Shown piece by piece: positions 1-8,755 of a stretch of DNA of 64,000 bases. Origin of the DNA: Flavihumibacter stibioxidans (lineage in GTDB: Bacteria > Bacteroidota > Bacteroidia > Chitinophagales > Chitinophagaceae); assembly GCF_014332695.1 (NCBI RefSeq), contig NZ_MBUA01000001.1, positions 124,001 through 188,000 on the forward strand. The letters run 5' to 3'. Below the pieces are notes generated by a model. The model did no database searches. It was given only the letters and a program-made list of their open reading frames with translations, and was not told the origin of the DNA. The translations under genes and the position numbers were made by a program. Each line of letters begins with the position of its first letter. Within the stretch, counting starts at the first letter, position 1.

Positions 1-1114
1 CTTGTTGCCCTTCTTCCAGCTTAGCTTCCGGCAGCTTGAAGATCCGGCGGGCATTGATGGAAAGCAGGGAAGTCAGTTGTCCGGCGTCTAATTCCGGGAT
101 AGCGGTATGCAGCACAGAGAAACAGGTTTCCAACCCTGTCATTCCGAATTTGGCGTATTCAAATTCAAGCACTTTTGCATCAAAATCCTGGGGCTGGTGG
201 TGGGTTGCAATACAATCCACCCAACCGTTTTTCACTGCTTCGCGAAGTGCCATCATATCGGCACGGGTTCTGAGCGGCGGATTCACTTTCAGGTTGGTAT
301 CGTAATCCATCAGGTCTTCATCGCAGAAGAAAAGATGATAAGGAGCTACTGAGCAGGTAACCTTCAGTCCGCCTTCTTTGGCCCGGCGAATATATTCAAT
401 GGATTTGGGCGAACTGATGCCGGTAAAATGAATTTGGCTGTCGGTATAACGCGCCAGTTTTATATCGCGGGCAACGATCAGTTCTTCCGCGATCATTGGC
501 TTTCCGGGAAGCCCGAGCCGGGTGGAGATGATACCCTCGTGCATAAGTCCATGGGGGGTAATACTGGTATCATCAGGTATCTGGATCACCACCCCGTCAA
601 ATGTTTTCACATAAAGAAGGGCTTTCACCAAAAGTCCCGAGGACTGGATGGGTTTGATGCCATCACTGAAAGCAACAGCGCCGCTGGCCCTCATATCATA
701 CATTTCGGCCAGTTCCTTGCCCTCAGTGTTTCTTGTCACCGCACCGATTGGTAATACCTGTACCGGAAGGCGGCTGGCTTTCGCCATTACATATTCCACC
801 GTCGATTTGTTATCGATGGCCGGTTTGGTGTTGGGGATAACGAATACGGTGGTGAAACCTCCCGCAGCGGCGGCGGCAGCACCAGACTCGATGGTTTCCT
901 TGTGTTCAAAGCCCGGATCATTGAAATGGGCAAAGGGATCCACCCATCCGGGAGACGCAACCAGGCCTGGTTCGTTGATGATCCTGGCATCGGGCGCCTC
1001 TATAGCATCTCCTATGCGGCTGATATGACCGTCAACAATTAAAATATCTTTCTTAGAACCGTTATGTGGAGAGCGGGGATCGTTTAAAACAACCTCTTGT
1101 AGTAGTATTTTCAT
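1..1114 (-). CDS. Dihydroorotase-like amidohydrolase, catalytically degenerate (3' end outside window)
   Basis: The reading frame runs from ATG at 1114 off the left edge, about 371 codons visible. It has the class I dihydroorotase backbone: a GWVDPFAHFNDPG segment near residue 60, an EGIISTRLGLPG segment, a SIEYIRRAKEGG segment and a final IATHHQPQ segment. The residues that build the metal site in active enzymes are replaced: the first His of HxH is Phe61, the substrate-binding Arg of HLR is Asn65, the His of HVS is Gly, the first His of PHH is Tyr, and the Asp of the DHAPH motif is His305. Family membership is clear. Loss of dihydroorotase activity is inferred from those residues. Pseudo-dihydroorotases that support aspartate carbamoyltransferase assembly are known in other bacteria, but no pyrB is visible here. 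It is divergent from tRNA-Pro, with a TAATTTTG box 16 nt upstream of the start. Confidence 0.85.
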   Translation of the reverse strand, partial: MKILLQEVVLNDPRSPHNGSKKDILIVDGHISRIGDAIEAPDARIINEPGLVASPGWVDPFAHFNDPGFEHKETIESGAAAAAAGGFTTVFVIPNTKPAIDNKSTVEYVMAKASRLPVQVLPIGAVTRNTEGKELAEMYDMRASGAVAFSDGIKPIQSSGLLVKALLYVKTFDGVVIQIPDDTSITPHGLMHEGIISTRLGLPGKPMIAEELIVARDIKLARYTDSQIHFTGISSPKSIEYIRRAKEGGLKVTCSVAPYHLFFCDEDLMDYDTNLKVNPPLRTRADMMALREAVKNGWVDCIATHHQPQDFDAKVLEFEYAKFGMTGLETCFSVLHTAIPELDAGQLTSLLSINARRIFKLPEAKLEEGQQ

Positions 1115-1129
1115 CGGCGAAACGTTGTG

Positions 1130-1137
1130 CAAAATTA
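1130..1137 (-). promoter_or_regulatory. Possible -7 box of the dihydroorotase-like gene
   Basis: On the minus strand this reads TAATTTTG, matching the Bacteroidota -7 consensus TAnnTTTG. It ends 16 nt upstream of the ATG at 1114. The nearest TTTG further upstream is 24 nt away, wider than usual, so the -33 half is not convincing. Confidence 0.4.
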
Positions 1138-1151
1138 GCCATTATTTGATT

Positions 1152-1181
1152 TTTGTGAAATCAAATTTTAATGTAGTTTTG
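1152..1181 (+). promoter_or_regulatory. Promoter of tRNA-Pro(GGG)
   Basis: TTTG at 1152-1155 and TAGTTTTG at 1174-1181 are separated by 18 nt, close to the Bacteroidota sigma-A arrangement. The first tRNA base is at 1230, giving a leader of roughly 40 nt. This promoter is divergent from the one for the dihydroorotase-like gene. Confidence 0.55.
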
Positions 1182-1229
1182 CCACCCGCAAATGAAATGA
1201 AGCTCAGTTTCAGTCAATTGCGGAGTCCT

Positions 1230-1303
1230 CGGGACGTAGCGCAGCCCGGTAGCGCGTTTGCATGGGGTGCAAGAGGTCGCTGGTTCGAATCCAGTCGTCC
1301 CGA
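1230..1303 (+). tRNA. tRNA-Pro (anticodon GGG)
   Basis: A complete cloverleaf of 74 nt: acceptor stem CGGGACG with CGTCCCG, D-stem GCGC/GCGC, anticodon stem TTTGC/GCAAG with loop ATGGGGT, and T-arm CTGG-TTCGAAT-CCAG. The anticodon is GGG, reading proline CCC and CCU codons. The discriminator base is A and CCA is not encoded. It ends 6 nt before the long palindrome at 1309-1340, which probably terminates it. A near-identical tRNA-Pro with anticodon CGG lies at 51191-51264. Confidence 0.95.
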
Positions 1304-1308
1304 CTTAA

Positions 1309-1340
1309 TAAAAGCGTCTGACGTACGTCAGACGCTTTTA
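1309..1340. repeat. Palindrome, family A copy 1; likely bidirectional terminator
   Basis: A perfect 32-nt palindrome centred between 1324 and 1325. The core half is GCGTCTGACGT, flanked by TAAAA on the left and TTTTA on the right, so it has the shape of an intrinsic terminator on both strands. It separates tRNA-Pro from the convergent hydrolase gene ending at 1342. The same half-unit recurs near 3154, 10817 and 34734. Confidence 0.9.
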
Positions 1341-1341
1341 T

Positions 1342-2739
1342 TTATTTAACCTGAGACTTGATCCATTCGGTAATATATTCCAAAGCCACCGGGGAGAAGG
1401 TTTGCTCAATTAGCCGGTATTCATCCGGTGAACCAGTTCCGGCTTCCTGGAACAAATGATTCAATCCGGGAAAGGTTTTAACAGTAAAATGCTTATTTCC
1501 GGCTTTCTTCAATGCCTTAGCGATAGCCGCCAGATTTTCCGCTGCAGGTACCTGCAGATCCTTTTCGCCATTTACCGCAAGCACAGGGCATTTCACATTT
1601 TCCAGGCTGGTTGCAGGATCGTACCGGAGAAAATTTCTGAGCCATGGTCCACTCAATTCCCCGGCCAGCCGCCTGCTATACGATTCGATGGTTATTCCCT
1701 TTGGCTTTTTGTCCTCAGGAAGGTTATTCAGATAATCTGATAAATACCTTGACATACCGGCTTTTAACGCTGCAGTATCATCCGTTTCCAATACCATCGC
1801 AAATAATTTCGAATTGAGCTCCCTTCCCTTTGCAAGATCCTCTTCGCTGGCACCCGAAGCCTTTCCAATCAGGTATTGCTGTGATAACAGCAACTGGTCT
1901 CCCCGTACGCCGGTTCCTGCCAGCATCACAATAAAGCTGACATCCCTGGTACCGGCAGCCACCAATGGTGCAATGATTCCCCCTTCACTATGACCAACCA
2001 GCCCAACCTTTTTTTTATTGATTTCCTGCCTTGTTTTCAGGTAATTGATGGCAGCTTCCACATCAGAGGCAAAATCCTGCGTGGTGGATGAACTGAAAAT
2101 TCCTTTTGATTTACCAACCCCTCTGTCGTCATATCTTAATACAGCAATACCGCTTCGGGTGAGGTAGTCGGCCAGGACCAAAAAAGGTTTATGTTCCATC
2201 AAAGTTTCATCCCTGTCCTGCGGGCCGCTTCCGGAGATCAGAATAACGGCCGGAAATTTCCCTCTCTTCCCCGGAAGCGTCAGTGTACCTGTGAGATCTA
2301 TATTGGCCTTTTCATTTTTAAAAACAACCTCCTCCTCGTAATATGGGTAGGGTTTAACAGGCACCTGCGGACGGTTTAATGTGGTTTTTTCCATTTTCTC
2401 CCTGGAAAGATCCAATGGAAAATCCTGTCCGTTTTGACTGAATACACCAACAATGATATTCTCCTTTAATTCACCACGGTATTGAATATTAAGATTGGAA
2501 ACATCGATTTTCAGTTGCGGCTGATTAAAGCTGACTGAACTTACAGGAATTCCCTTTGCGCCCTGGTCCGGACTGTCCATGGTGGCAATAAAGCCGCTGT
2601 CTTTTTTTATAATATTGAATACGAGTCGCAAGCGGGCGCTGCCAACCTTTAAAACGCCATTCCACTGCCCACCGATATCCTGCCCCCAAACAGTTACACC
2701 TATCAGCATAAGCAGTAACACGCCTGCAATTTTTTTCAT
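1342..2739 (-). CDS. Secreted alpha/beta hydrolase (peptidase S9/EstD-like)
   Basis: The protein has 465 residues. It begins with a Sec signal peptide (MKKIAGVLLLMLIGVTVWGQ), then a beta-rich N-terminal domain of about 110 residues, then a hydrolase domain from about residue 145. The hydrolase domain shows ISGSGPQDRDE (oxyanion region), RYDDRGVGKS and the nucleophile elbow GHSEGG. The late acid and base are probably the Asp in NGEKDLQVP and the His in PGLNHLFQ. It probably acts on esters or small amides in the periplasm; the substrate is unknown. It is a single gene, convergent with tRNA-Pro, and its stop lies next to the family A palindrome. Confidence 0.85.
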   Translation of the reverse strand: MKKIAGVLLLMLIGVTVWGQDIGGQWNGVLKVGSARLRLVFNIIKKDSGFIATMDSPDQGAKGIPVSSVSFNQPQLKIDVSNLNIQYRGELKENIIVGVFSQNGQDFPLDLSREKMEKTTLNRPQVPVKPYPYYEEEVVFKNEKANIDLTGTLTLPGKRGKFPAVILISGSGPQDRDETLMEHKPFLVLADYLTRSGIAVLRYDDRGVGKSKGIFSSSTTQDFASDVEAAINYLKTRQEINKKKVGLVGHSEGGIIAPLVAAGTRDVSFIVMLAGTGVRGDQLLLSQQYLIGKASGASEEDLAKGRELNSKLFAMVLETDDTAALKAGMSRYLSDYLNNLPEDKKPKGITIESYSRRLAGELSGPWLRNFLRYDPATSLENVKCPVLAVNGEKDLQVPAAENLAAIAKALKKAGNKHFTVKTFPGLNHLFQEAGTGSPDEYRLIEQTFSPVALEYITEWIKSQVK

Positions 2740-2883
2740 ACGGGAAGTTTGAGTCTTTTCAGCAATTGATGTAAAATAACTATAATCTATTTGCGCCGGG
2801 GCGATATTTCTTCATTACTCCCCAAAAAGCCTAATTACAGTAGCTTTGCCTGTCTTGTCATCAAAGTCCAGGATTTAATACTA

Positions 2884-3153
2884 ATGATTGATCTTTCCAG
2901 AATTAAGCTTGCTTCCCTTCATGCTGAAGTTGTTGGTGTGGAAACAGCAGTCCAGTTGTTTAAGGATAAAATGGTGGTTGGCGCCAGCGGATTTACAAAG
3001 GCCGGTAATAGTAAGGTTGTATTGCAGGCCCTTGCTGTAAGGGAACATCAGGAACCCTTAAAAATTACGCTGATATCCGGCGCATCAAAGGAAAACGGGG
3101 TTTCGCATATACTTCCGATATTATCACATGTTGACCACAATGAGCAGGCCTAA
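2884..3153 (+). pseudogene. Remnant of an acetyl-CoA hydrolase/succinate CoA-transferase gene
   Basis: The 89 in-frame codons from ATG 2884 match two distant parts of the roughly 500-residue family. Residues 1-73 resemble its N-terminus: MIDLSRIKLASLHAEVV, then VVGASGFTKAGNSK, then LKITLISGAS. Residues 74-89, with ILPILSHVDHNE, resemble the C-terminal segment that precedes the VTEQGLADLRG motif. The middle, roughly 300 residues including the catalytic Glu region, and the true C-terminus are absent, and TAA follows directly. A family A palindrome begins at 3154, the next base. A TAGCTTTG box at 2841-2848 could still drive transcription. It is a non-functional internal-deletion derivative. The assignment rests on recalled family motifs. 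Confidence 0.75.
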
Positions 3154-3188
3154 CGCGTCTGACGTGCGTCTGACGTACGTCAGACGCG
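3154..3188. repeat. Palindrome, family A copy 2
   Basis: A half-unit CGCGTCTGACGT at 3154-3165 is followed by a perfect 22-nt palindrome at 3166-3187 made from GCGTCTGACGT and its complement. It starts on the base after the stop of the CoA-transferase remnant and ends 14 nt before the HEAT-protein gene. It lacks a T-run, so termination is less certain than for copy 1. Confidence 0.85.
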
Positions 3189-3201
3189 AATAATTTTCCG
3201 T

Positions 3202-4236
3202 ATGAAAAAAAGTGCTATTATTTCAATCCTTTTTCTCTATTGTCTTGCAGGTTTCACCCAGCAGGGTAAAATCACCATTATTGACCTGTACGGAAAAGGA
3301 AACGACCTTCCCGACTCGTCGATCCTGAATCTACTGCCCTTCCGGGAAGGCAATCTGGTTGAGCCTGAAAACATCGACAAAACACGGATTATTGAAAAAC
3401 TCAAATCCATTCCCGGTGTAAAAGATGGCCATATTAGCTTCGTTTGTTGTAATGAAAAAGAAGGGTGGACGGCCTTTGTTGGCATCACAAGGGAAACGGT
3501 TGCCCATAACAGTTACCTACAGGCTCCGGATCTGGATGTTTTGCTGCCAGATGAAATAGTGGACAATTATAACCGGTTCATGGATACCCTGTTCGAAGCC
3601 ATCCGGAAAGGGCAGGTTGAAGAAGATCGATCTGAAGGACACGCAATGATGAGGTATGAGCCCGCCCGCCAATTACAGCAAATTTTCCTGCAGCATGCCG
3701 AACAATTCAGGCCGGTACTCAGGTATGTGCTGCACAATTCCGGTAATGCTTCACACCGGGCCATCGCGGCCCAGGTGCTGGGATATGCCAGCAACAAAAA
3801 TGAAATCACCAACGATCTGATATGTGCCATCGAAGACAGTGATGAAATCGTTCGTAACAATGCCACCAGGGCTCTGGCTATCATTGCAGCCTATGCCAAA
3901 CAAGATCCGGACACGAAAATCATCATCCCGGCCGGCCCATTTATTAAGATGCTTTCGGCATTACCCTGGACCGACCGAAACAAAGGCATGGCTATTCTCC
4001 TGGCCTTAACTTCCGACCTGGATCAGGCAATTCTCAATGAAATGAAACACGAATCATTTACTTCACTTAAAGAAATGAGCAACTGGAAAACAGAAGGGCA
4101 TGCTATCATGGCTTATACCTTACTGGGAAGAACGGCTGGTTACCCCGACAAAATTATCGAGGGGGCTTTTTATTCAGCCAACAGGGCAGAATTCCGGGAG
4201 AATTGTATCAGGCAACTTAAGCAGGCTTCGCGTTAA
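3202..4236 (+). CDS. Secreted HEAT-repeat protein
   Basis: The protein has 344 residues. A signal peptide (MKKSAIISILFLYCLAGFTQQ) is followed by a beta-type N-terminal region of about 110 residues. From about residue 150 to the end are alpha-helical repeats of HEAT type, clearest in the segments HRAIAAQVLGYAS and EIVRNNATRALAIIAAYA. It is probably a periplasmic scaffold or binding protein; no catalytic motif is seen. It lies directly behind the palindrome at 3154-3188 and overlaps the end of the convergent lipoprotein gene by 4 nt. Confidence 0.7.
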   Translation: MKKSAIISILFLYCLAGFTQQGKITIIDLYGKGNDLPDSSILNLLPFREGNLVEPENIDKTRIIEKLKSIPGVKDGHISFVCCNEKEGWTAFVGITRETVAHNSYLQAPDLDVLLPDEIVDNYNRFMDTLFEAIRKGQVEEDRSEGHAMMRYEPARQLQQIFLQHAEQFRPVLRYVLHNSGNASHRAIAAQVLGYASNKNEITNDLICAIEDSDEIVRNNATRALAIIAAYAKQDPDTKIIIPAGPFIKMLSALPWTDRNKGMAILLALTSDLDQAILNEMKHESFTSLKEMSNWKTEGHAIMAYTLLGRTAGYPDKIIEGAFYSANRAEFRENCIRQLKQASR

Positions 4237-5531
4237 TTTTTTAGCAGCACGATATCAGTTTGAAATTTGTTGCTGATATTCCGGTTGATGGCCATGTACA
4301 ATCCTTTCGTACCGCCTTCTATATCACCGATTCCTGGCCTATCTGCGGCTTTTCCAATGCAATCGGGAATAATCTCCTGGAACTGGCTATTCACAACTTT
4401 ATATAATTTGCTATGAAGTGCAAACATGTAAATATTGTTACCGGTGAAAGCAAAATCAATATCCTCTATTTCATGGCATGCTCCCCACCTTGTACTGTTA
4501 TTGAAACTCAGGGATACGGGTGCTGGTATTACAGCAACTTCCTGGATAGAATTGGTTGATTTGATGAATGTATAAATATGGAATTTGGAATTAGTCCTGA
4601 GCACTACATAGGGGTTATCTGCCTCGTTTGGATTCCTGTACAATTGAATGGTAAAATTGCCATCTATCCCCGCAAAATGTCCAACCGGTGCACCAGATAT
4701 TTTAGCCATTGCTCCAAAACTGCTGTTGGCATAGGTCATCACGTAAATATCACCGGTGAGCGCCCAGCCTCCGGAAGAGGTCCACGCAAAATAACCGGTA
4801 TTCGTACCCAGGGTTTCAAAATCAAAGGTTTTTGGTTGGGCAGCGGGTCCAAAAGGAATGGCAGGCATATTTATCGGATCCCAGGCAGTATCATTATCGC
4901 GGTATCCTTTTATCCTGGTAATGTCTACAAACAACAGTTCATTTCCTACCTTTCTCAAATAGCCACGCGTGGCAGTTCCGATTTCACGCTTTTTTTCTCC
5001 CATCACATTACCCGACTGTGCATTGTAGTATCCGGCAAAAACACCCCCATGATATTCAGGAAAAAAACTAAATGAAGGTTGGTAGGGAATGATCATCAGG
5101 TTTCCCTGGGCATCATAGTCAAATTCATTGTAGCTGTTATACGCTTTTGCTGTTGAAAAACTGAATACCTGGTTGGTTGCCTTAACGCTCATGGGTTCTT
5201 TTTCCGTGTCGATACTCAACTTATCAGCCTTGCCATAATATGTTGTTGGCTGAGCAGCAACTGTCAGGTATTGTTTTGAGATATAATGAATGATACCATT
5301 TCTCTCCGTGATTCTTTCAGTATGAAACATCCGTTTATTCAGGTCATCACTGTTGAAATAATACAAGCAGGATACCAGTTCCGCCCCATTAGCAGCATAA
5401 AAATTTTTGTACTCTTCTGTTTTGGAATTGCCGGCGGAACCGGCATCAGAACCCGGGGAATCGGTTGATTTACTGCAACCGAAAGTCACAAACAGGGCAG
5501 GACAGAGGACTAAATGAACCAATTTTTTCAT
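4233..5531 (-). CDS. Lipoprotein of unknown function
   Basis: The start is taken at the ATG at 5531, because it gives a lipoprotein signal (MKKLVHLVLCPALFVTFGCS) with Cys in the lipobox; a longer frame begins at 5576 but would place 15 residues in front of it. The mature part, about 413 residues, is rich in aromatic and Asn/Gly residues, consistent with a beta-propeller or other beta fold, and begins with a Ser/Gly/Asp-rich linker. No enzymatic motif is recognised. It resembles DUF4374-like surface lipoproteins only in general character, so no name is given. Confidence 0.65.
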   Translation of the reverse strand: MKKLVHLVLCPALFVTFGCSKSTDSPGSDAGSAGNSKTEEYKNFYAANGAELVSCLYYFNSDDLNKRMFHTERITERNGIIHYISKQYLTVAAQPTTYYGKADKLSIDTEKEPMSVKATNQVFSFSTAKAYNSYNEFDYDAQGNLMIIPYQPSFSFFPEYHGGVFAGYYNAQSGNVMGEKKREIGTATRGYLRKVGNELLFVDITRIKGYRDNDTAWDPINMPAIPFGPAAQPKTFDFETLGTNTGYFAWTSSGGWALTGDIYVMTYANSSFGAMAKISGAPVGHFAGIDGNFTIQLYRNPNEADNPYVVLRTNSKFHIYTFIKSTNSIQEVAVIPAPVSLSFNNSTRWGACHEIEDIDFAFTGNNIYMFALHSKLYKVVNSQFQEIIPDCIGKAADRPGIGDIEGGTKGLYMAINRNISNKFQTDIVLLKN

Positions 5532-5620
5532 TGCTGGATTTTGATACAAAGCAAGTTTACCAACGCCACGTATCAAATACCCACCAGTACGTATTTTTTT
5601 AACTCAATGGGAAAGCAGCT

Positions 5621-6262
5621 TCAAATCAAGCCATGTTCATACGCAAATTTCACCAGGCCTATAAGACTGGCCGTTTTTGTTTTCCGGAAGATATTTTTCC
5701 GGTGCGTTTCCACCGTACGTTCACTGATAAAGAGCGATTCAGCGATCTCCTTATTACTCTTTTCTTTTTCGATTAGCCGGATGATTTCGATCTCCCTGGC
5801 CGTAAGGTTGATTTCTTCTATTTCTTTTTGCCCCGACTTCGCCTTCTGCATTTCCCGGATCACCTCCTCACTGAAATAAACACCCCCACTGGCTATTTTC
5901 TCCAATGCCCTGATCAGTTCCGCCTTCCCTATATTCTTCAAAACATAACCAGATATTTCCGTATCCTCCACCAACTGGTTCACCTGATTTCCCTGGCCCG
6001 ACATAGAAAGCGCCAGTACTTTAACCTGCGGATACAACTGTCTGGTCTTTCTTGCCAGTTCAGCTCCATTCATCACAGGCATCATAATATCTGTCAGTAA
6101 AATATCAACAGGCGTGGTTCGCAAATGCTGCAGCATTTCCACCGGCTTATCAGTCTCCACCACCACCTGAAATGATTCATGTCCATGCAGAAGGGATTTC
6201 AATCCATCAATCACGATCCGGTGATCATCAACTATTGCCAGCCTTATTTTTGTTTTGTTCAT
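5621..6262 (-). CDS. NarL/LuxR-family response regulator
   Basis: The protein has 213 residues. The receiver domain (1-120) has DDHRIVIDGL at the acidic pocket, the phosphoacceptor Asp in LLTDIMMPVMNG, and the conserved Lys in KNIGKAEL. The C-terminal LuxR helix-turn-helix begins with LTAREIEIIRLI and has the recognition segment SERTVETHRKNIFRKT. Its start overlaps the stop of the sensor kinase gene by 4 nt (ATGA), so the two are translationally coupled and form a two-component pair. Targets are unknown. Confidence 0.93.
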   Translation of the reverse strand: MNKTKIRLAIVDDHRIVIDGLKSLLHGHESFQVVVETDKPVEMLQHLRTTPVDILLTDIMMPVMNGAELARKTRQLYPQVKVLALSMSGQGNQVNQLVEDTEISGYVLKNIGKAELIRALEKIASGGVYFSEEVIREMQKAKSGQKEIEEINLTAREIEIIRLIEKEKSNKEIAESLFISERTVETHRKNIFRKTKTASLIGLVKFAYEHGLI

Positions 6263-8559
6263 GACTTCTCGGTTTTAGGAATATGGATGGCCAGCAGGGT
6301 GCCTTTTCCGGGTGTGGAATCAATATCCAGTGAACCTTTCAGGTATTCAACCCTCGACCTGATATTACCCAGGCCGATGCCTTCTGAACCATGGATCAAC
6401 GCCGGGTTAAACCCTTTTCCATTGTCTTCAATGGTAACAGCTATGCCGTCTTCATCCCTGATCAGGGAGATATCCAGCAATGTTGCACCGGCGTGTTTCA
6501 ACACATTGTTTACCGCTTCCTGAATGACCCGGTATAAAACTATTTCAATATTACTATTCTTTTTCCCTGCCATCCCGTCAGCATGAAAATTAATCCTGAG
6601 TCCGGGCTGGCTGACCTCATCGGTCAGTTCCCTTAAAGCCGCCACCAGTCCGGATTTCTCCAGTGCAGCAGGCATCATTAGATGGGAAACTGTGCGAACT
6701 TCACGGCAGGAATCGTCCACCATCCTGATCGCCTTTCCAAAGATCGCCCTTTGTTCTTCATTGCTGAAACTGATGGTATCTTCGAGTGCAGATAAATTCA
6801 TTTTTGCAGCACTCATCATCTGACCTACGCTATCGTGCAGGTCTTCGGCTATACGTCGTCGTTCCTTTTCTTCAGCATCCAATACCGACCTGGCCGCGTA
6901 CTCCTTCTGCCGGAGAAGTTCAAGCTCCATTTTATACTGTTGTTTCTGCTGGTAACGGCGATAAAGCAACCAGGTCAGCAACAAAGCCATCACGGACAGG
7001 AAAGAAATCAACAAAATGGTATTGTTTTTTCGGCTGATGGTCAACTGTTTGTTGCTGATTTCCAGGTCCTGTATCATGCCTTGCTTTTTCAGTCCCAGTA
7101 TTCTTTCTTCCTTTTTTCCTGAATCCATTTGCTGGCGCAGGATTCTTTCATACTGTGCCTGCAGCAAAATCGAATCCCGCGCTATGGTCAGACTTGCTTC
7201 TGCCAGTGCAAGCTGCCTCCTGGTCAGCTCAAAGAGATTTCTTTCCAGTGTCAGTTTCTGGGCAATTATTTCCAGAGATTTGAGAGAGTCACTTTTGCTG
7301 AGCAGATCAATGGCCAATTGTTTTTTCTCCGTTTCATACTTCACCTGCATATTGGCCATGGAACGAATATTCTCATCATTCAGGATGCTGTCTTTTTCCC
7401 GGCTGTAATTTTTAAAGGCGGCCAGGGCTGAATCAGCGTTTCCTTTGCTGATATAGTAATCAGACAGTACCTGGTAGTAACTTTTTTTATCCTGCCGCTT
7501 ATTAGTGAAACGCACAACCTGCCCCGCACTATCCAGGAAGGCAGCCGCCTCTGCAAGCCGATCGGTCTGAATGGCAGCCACAGCAGCCCCCAGCCAGGCA
7601 GAGGCCATATTCCGCTGGTTACCAATCTGCTGATTGATGGCAATAGCCATATCAAAACTTTGCCTGGCAAGGTCATAATTATGCTTACGGTTATACAGAT
7701 CCCCCAGGTTAGCATAAGCGAGGGCCACCTGCCTGAGGTCATTATTCTGCTGGTACAATTCAATGGAACGATTGTAATATTCAACAGCTTTGTCAAACTG
7801 CTTCATATCGCTGAAGGCCAGGGCCAGACTTTGCAAACTGATACCCATACCATTGGCATCATTCAAATTCTGCTGGATCATGTAGGCTCTCTGGTGATTA
7901 TCCACGGCCTGCTGCAATTCGTTTTTCCGCTGATAAACAATGCCCAGGTAATTATAAATACTGGCAATCTGTGGTCGCGCACCGAGTTTTTCAAACTCAT
8001 CCAGCGCAAAAAGGAAATTACTGATGGCTTTTTCATAATCGCCAATGTCTTTATACAGGTAACCAAGATTGGTAAAACTATGGGCGATCCCATAACGATC
8101 ACCTGACTGCTGGCGGATTTGTAAAGCATCCCGGTAACATAGCATTGCCTTGTTGTAATCCCCCAGTTCAATCCATACATTTCCCTGATTATTGATGGCA
8201 TGTGCCATATTGCTCTTGTCCGAAAGGAGGGAGGCCTGGATATAATAATCCTGAAATGACCTGATGGCCCGATAGTATTCACCTTTCACATAATACGCAT
8301 ATCCCAAACTGTTATTAGCCTGTGCCAGCCAACGGGTGTTACCTTTTACAACAGGCAGGTTAATCAGTTTCCGGGCATACCAGATGGCTGAATCCGGTTT
8401 GGAAAAACGATACCTTTCAGCCATAATCGTGAGCGCACCCAGGTAATTACTGTCAATCCTGCCCTGCGCAATGATACGGTACAGACTGTCGGGATTATTT
8501 TGCTGGGCGGTTAACCAGGAAGGTATTACCAGCATGAAATACCAAATCCATTTTTTCAT
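6259..8559 (-). CDS. TPR-containing sensor histidine kinase (HisKA_3 type)
   Basis: The protein has 766 residues. A signal sequence leads into TPR repeats from about residue 35 to 390 (for example SFTNLGYLYKDIGDYEKAIS), then a coiled coil, one membrane helix (TILLISFLSVMALLLTWLLY) and a cytoplasmic kinase. The phosphoacceptor is His in RRIAEDLHDSVGQ. The ATPase domain has EAVNNVLKHA, DNGKGF and GIGLGNIRSRVE. The periplasmic TPR domain with NarL-type output is a common Bacteroidota architecture for envelope or nutrient signals. It is the first gene of the operon with the regulator. Confidence 0.92.
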   Translation of the reverse strand: MKKWIWYFMLVIPSWLTAQQNNPDSLYRIIAQGRIDSNYLGALTIMAERYRFSKPDSAIWYARKLINLPVVKGNTRWLAQANNSLGYAYYVKGEYYRAIRSFQDYYIQASLLSDKSNMAHAINNQGNVWIELGDYNKAMLCYRDALQIRQQSGDRYGIAHSFTNLGYLYKDIGDYEKAISNFLFALDEFEKLGARPQIASIYNYLGIVYQRKNELQQAVDNHQRAYMIQQNLNDANGMGISLQSLALAFSDMKQFDKAVEYYNRSIELYQQNNDLRQVALAYANLGDLYNRKHNYDLARQSFDMAIAINQQIGNQRNMASAWLGAAVAAIQTDRLAEAAAFLDSAGQVVRFTNKRQDKKSYYQVLSDYYISKGNADSALAAFKNYSREKDSILNDENIRSMANMQVKYETEKKQLAIDLLSKSDSLKSLEIIAQKLTLERNLFELTRRQLALAEASLTIARDSILLQAQYERILRQQMDSGKKEERILGLKKQGMIQDLEISNKQLTISRKNNTILLISFLSVMALLLTWLLYRRYQQKQQYKMELELLRQKEYAARSVLDAEEKERRRIAEDLHDSVGQMMSAAKMNLSALEDTISFSNEEQRAIFGKAIRMVDDSCREVRTVSHLMMPAALEKSGLVAALRELTDEVSQPGLRINFHADGMAGKKNSNIEIVLYRVIQEAVNNVLKHAGATLLDISLIRDEDGIAVTIEDNGKGFNPALIHGSEGIGLGNIRSRVEYLKGSLDIDSTPGKGTLLAIHIPKTEKS

Positions 8560-8755
8560 TCATCAGCCAGTTTGATACAATGCAATCAAATGTACAGGTT
8601 TTAACAGCCCTTTTTTAATCCGGTTTCCAAAAACCTGGCGGCCTGAACAGTGTATTCAACTGGAGTGCCTGGGCCGGTTATGCTGATTTAGAAAAAATGC
8701 GGTCGGACCGTGATTTCTTATTATACATCAGACCCAATTACCGGATATATGAAGG

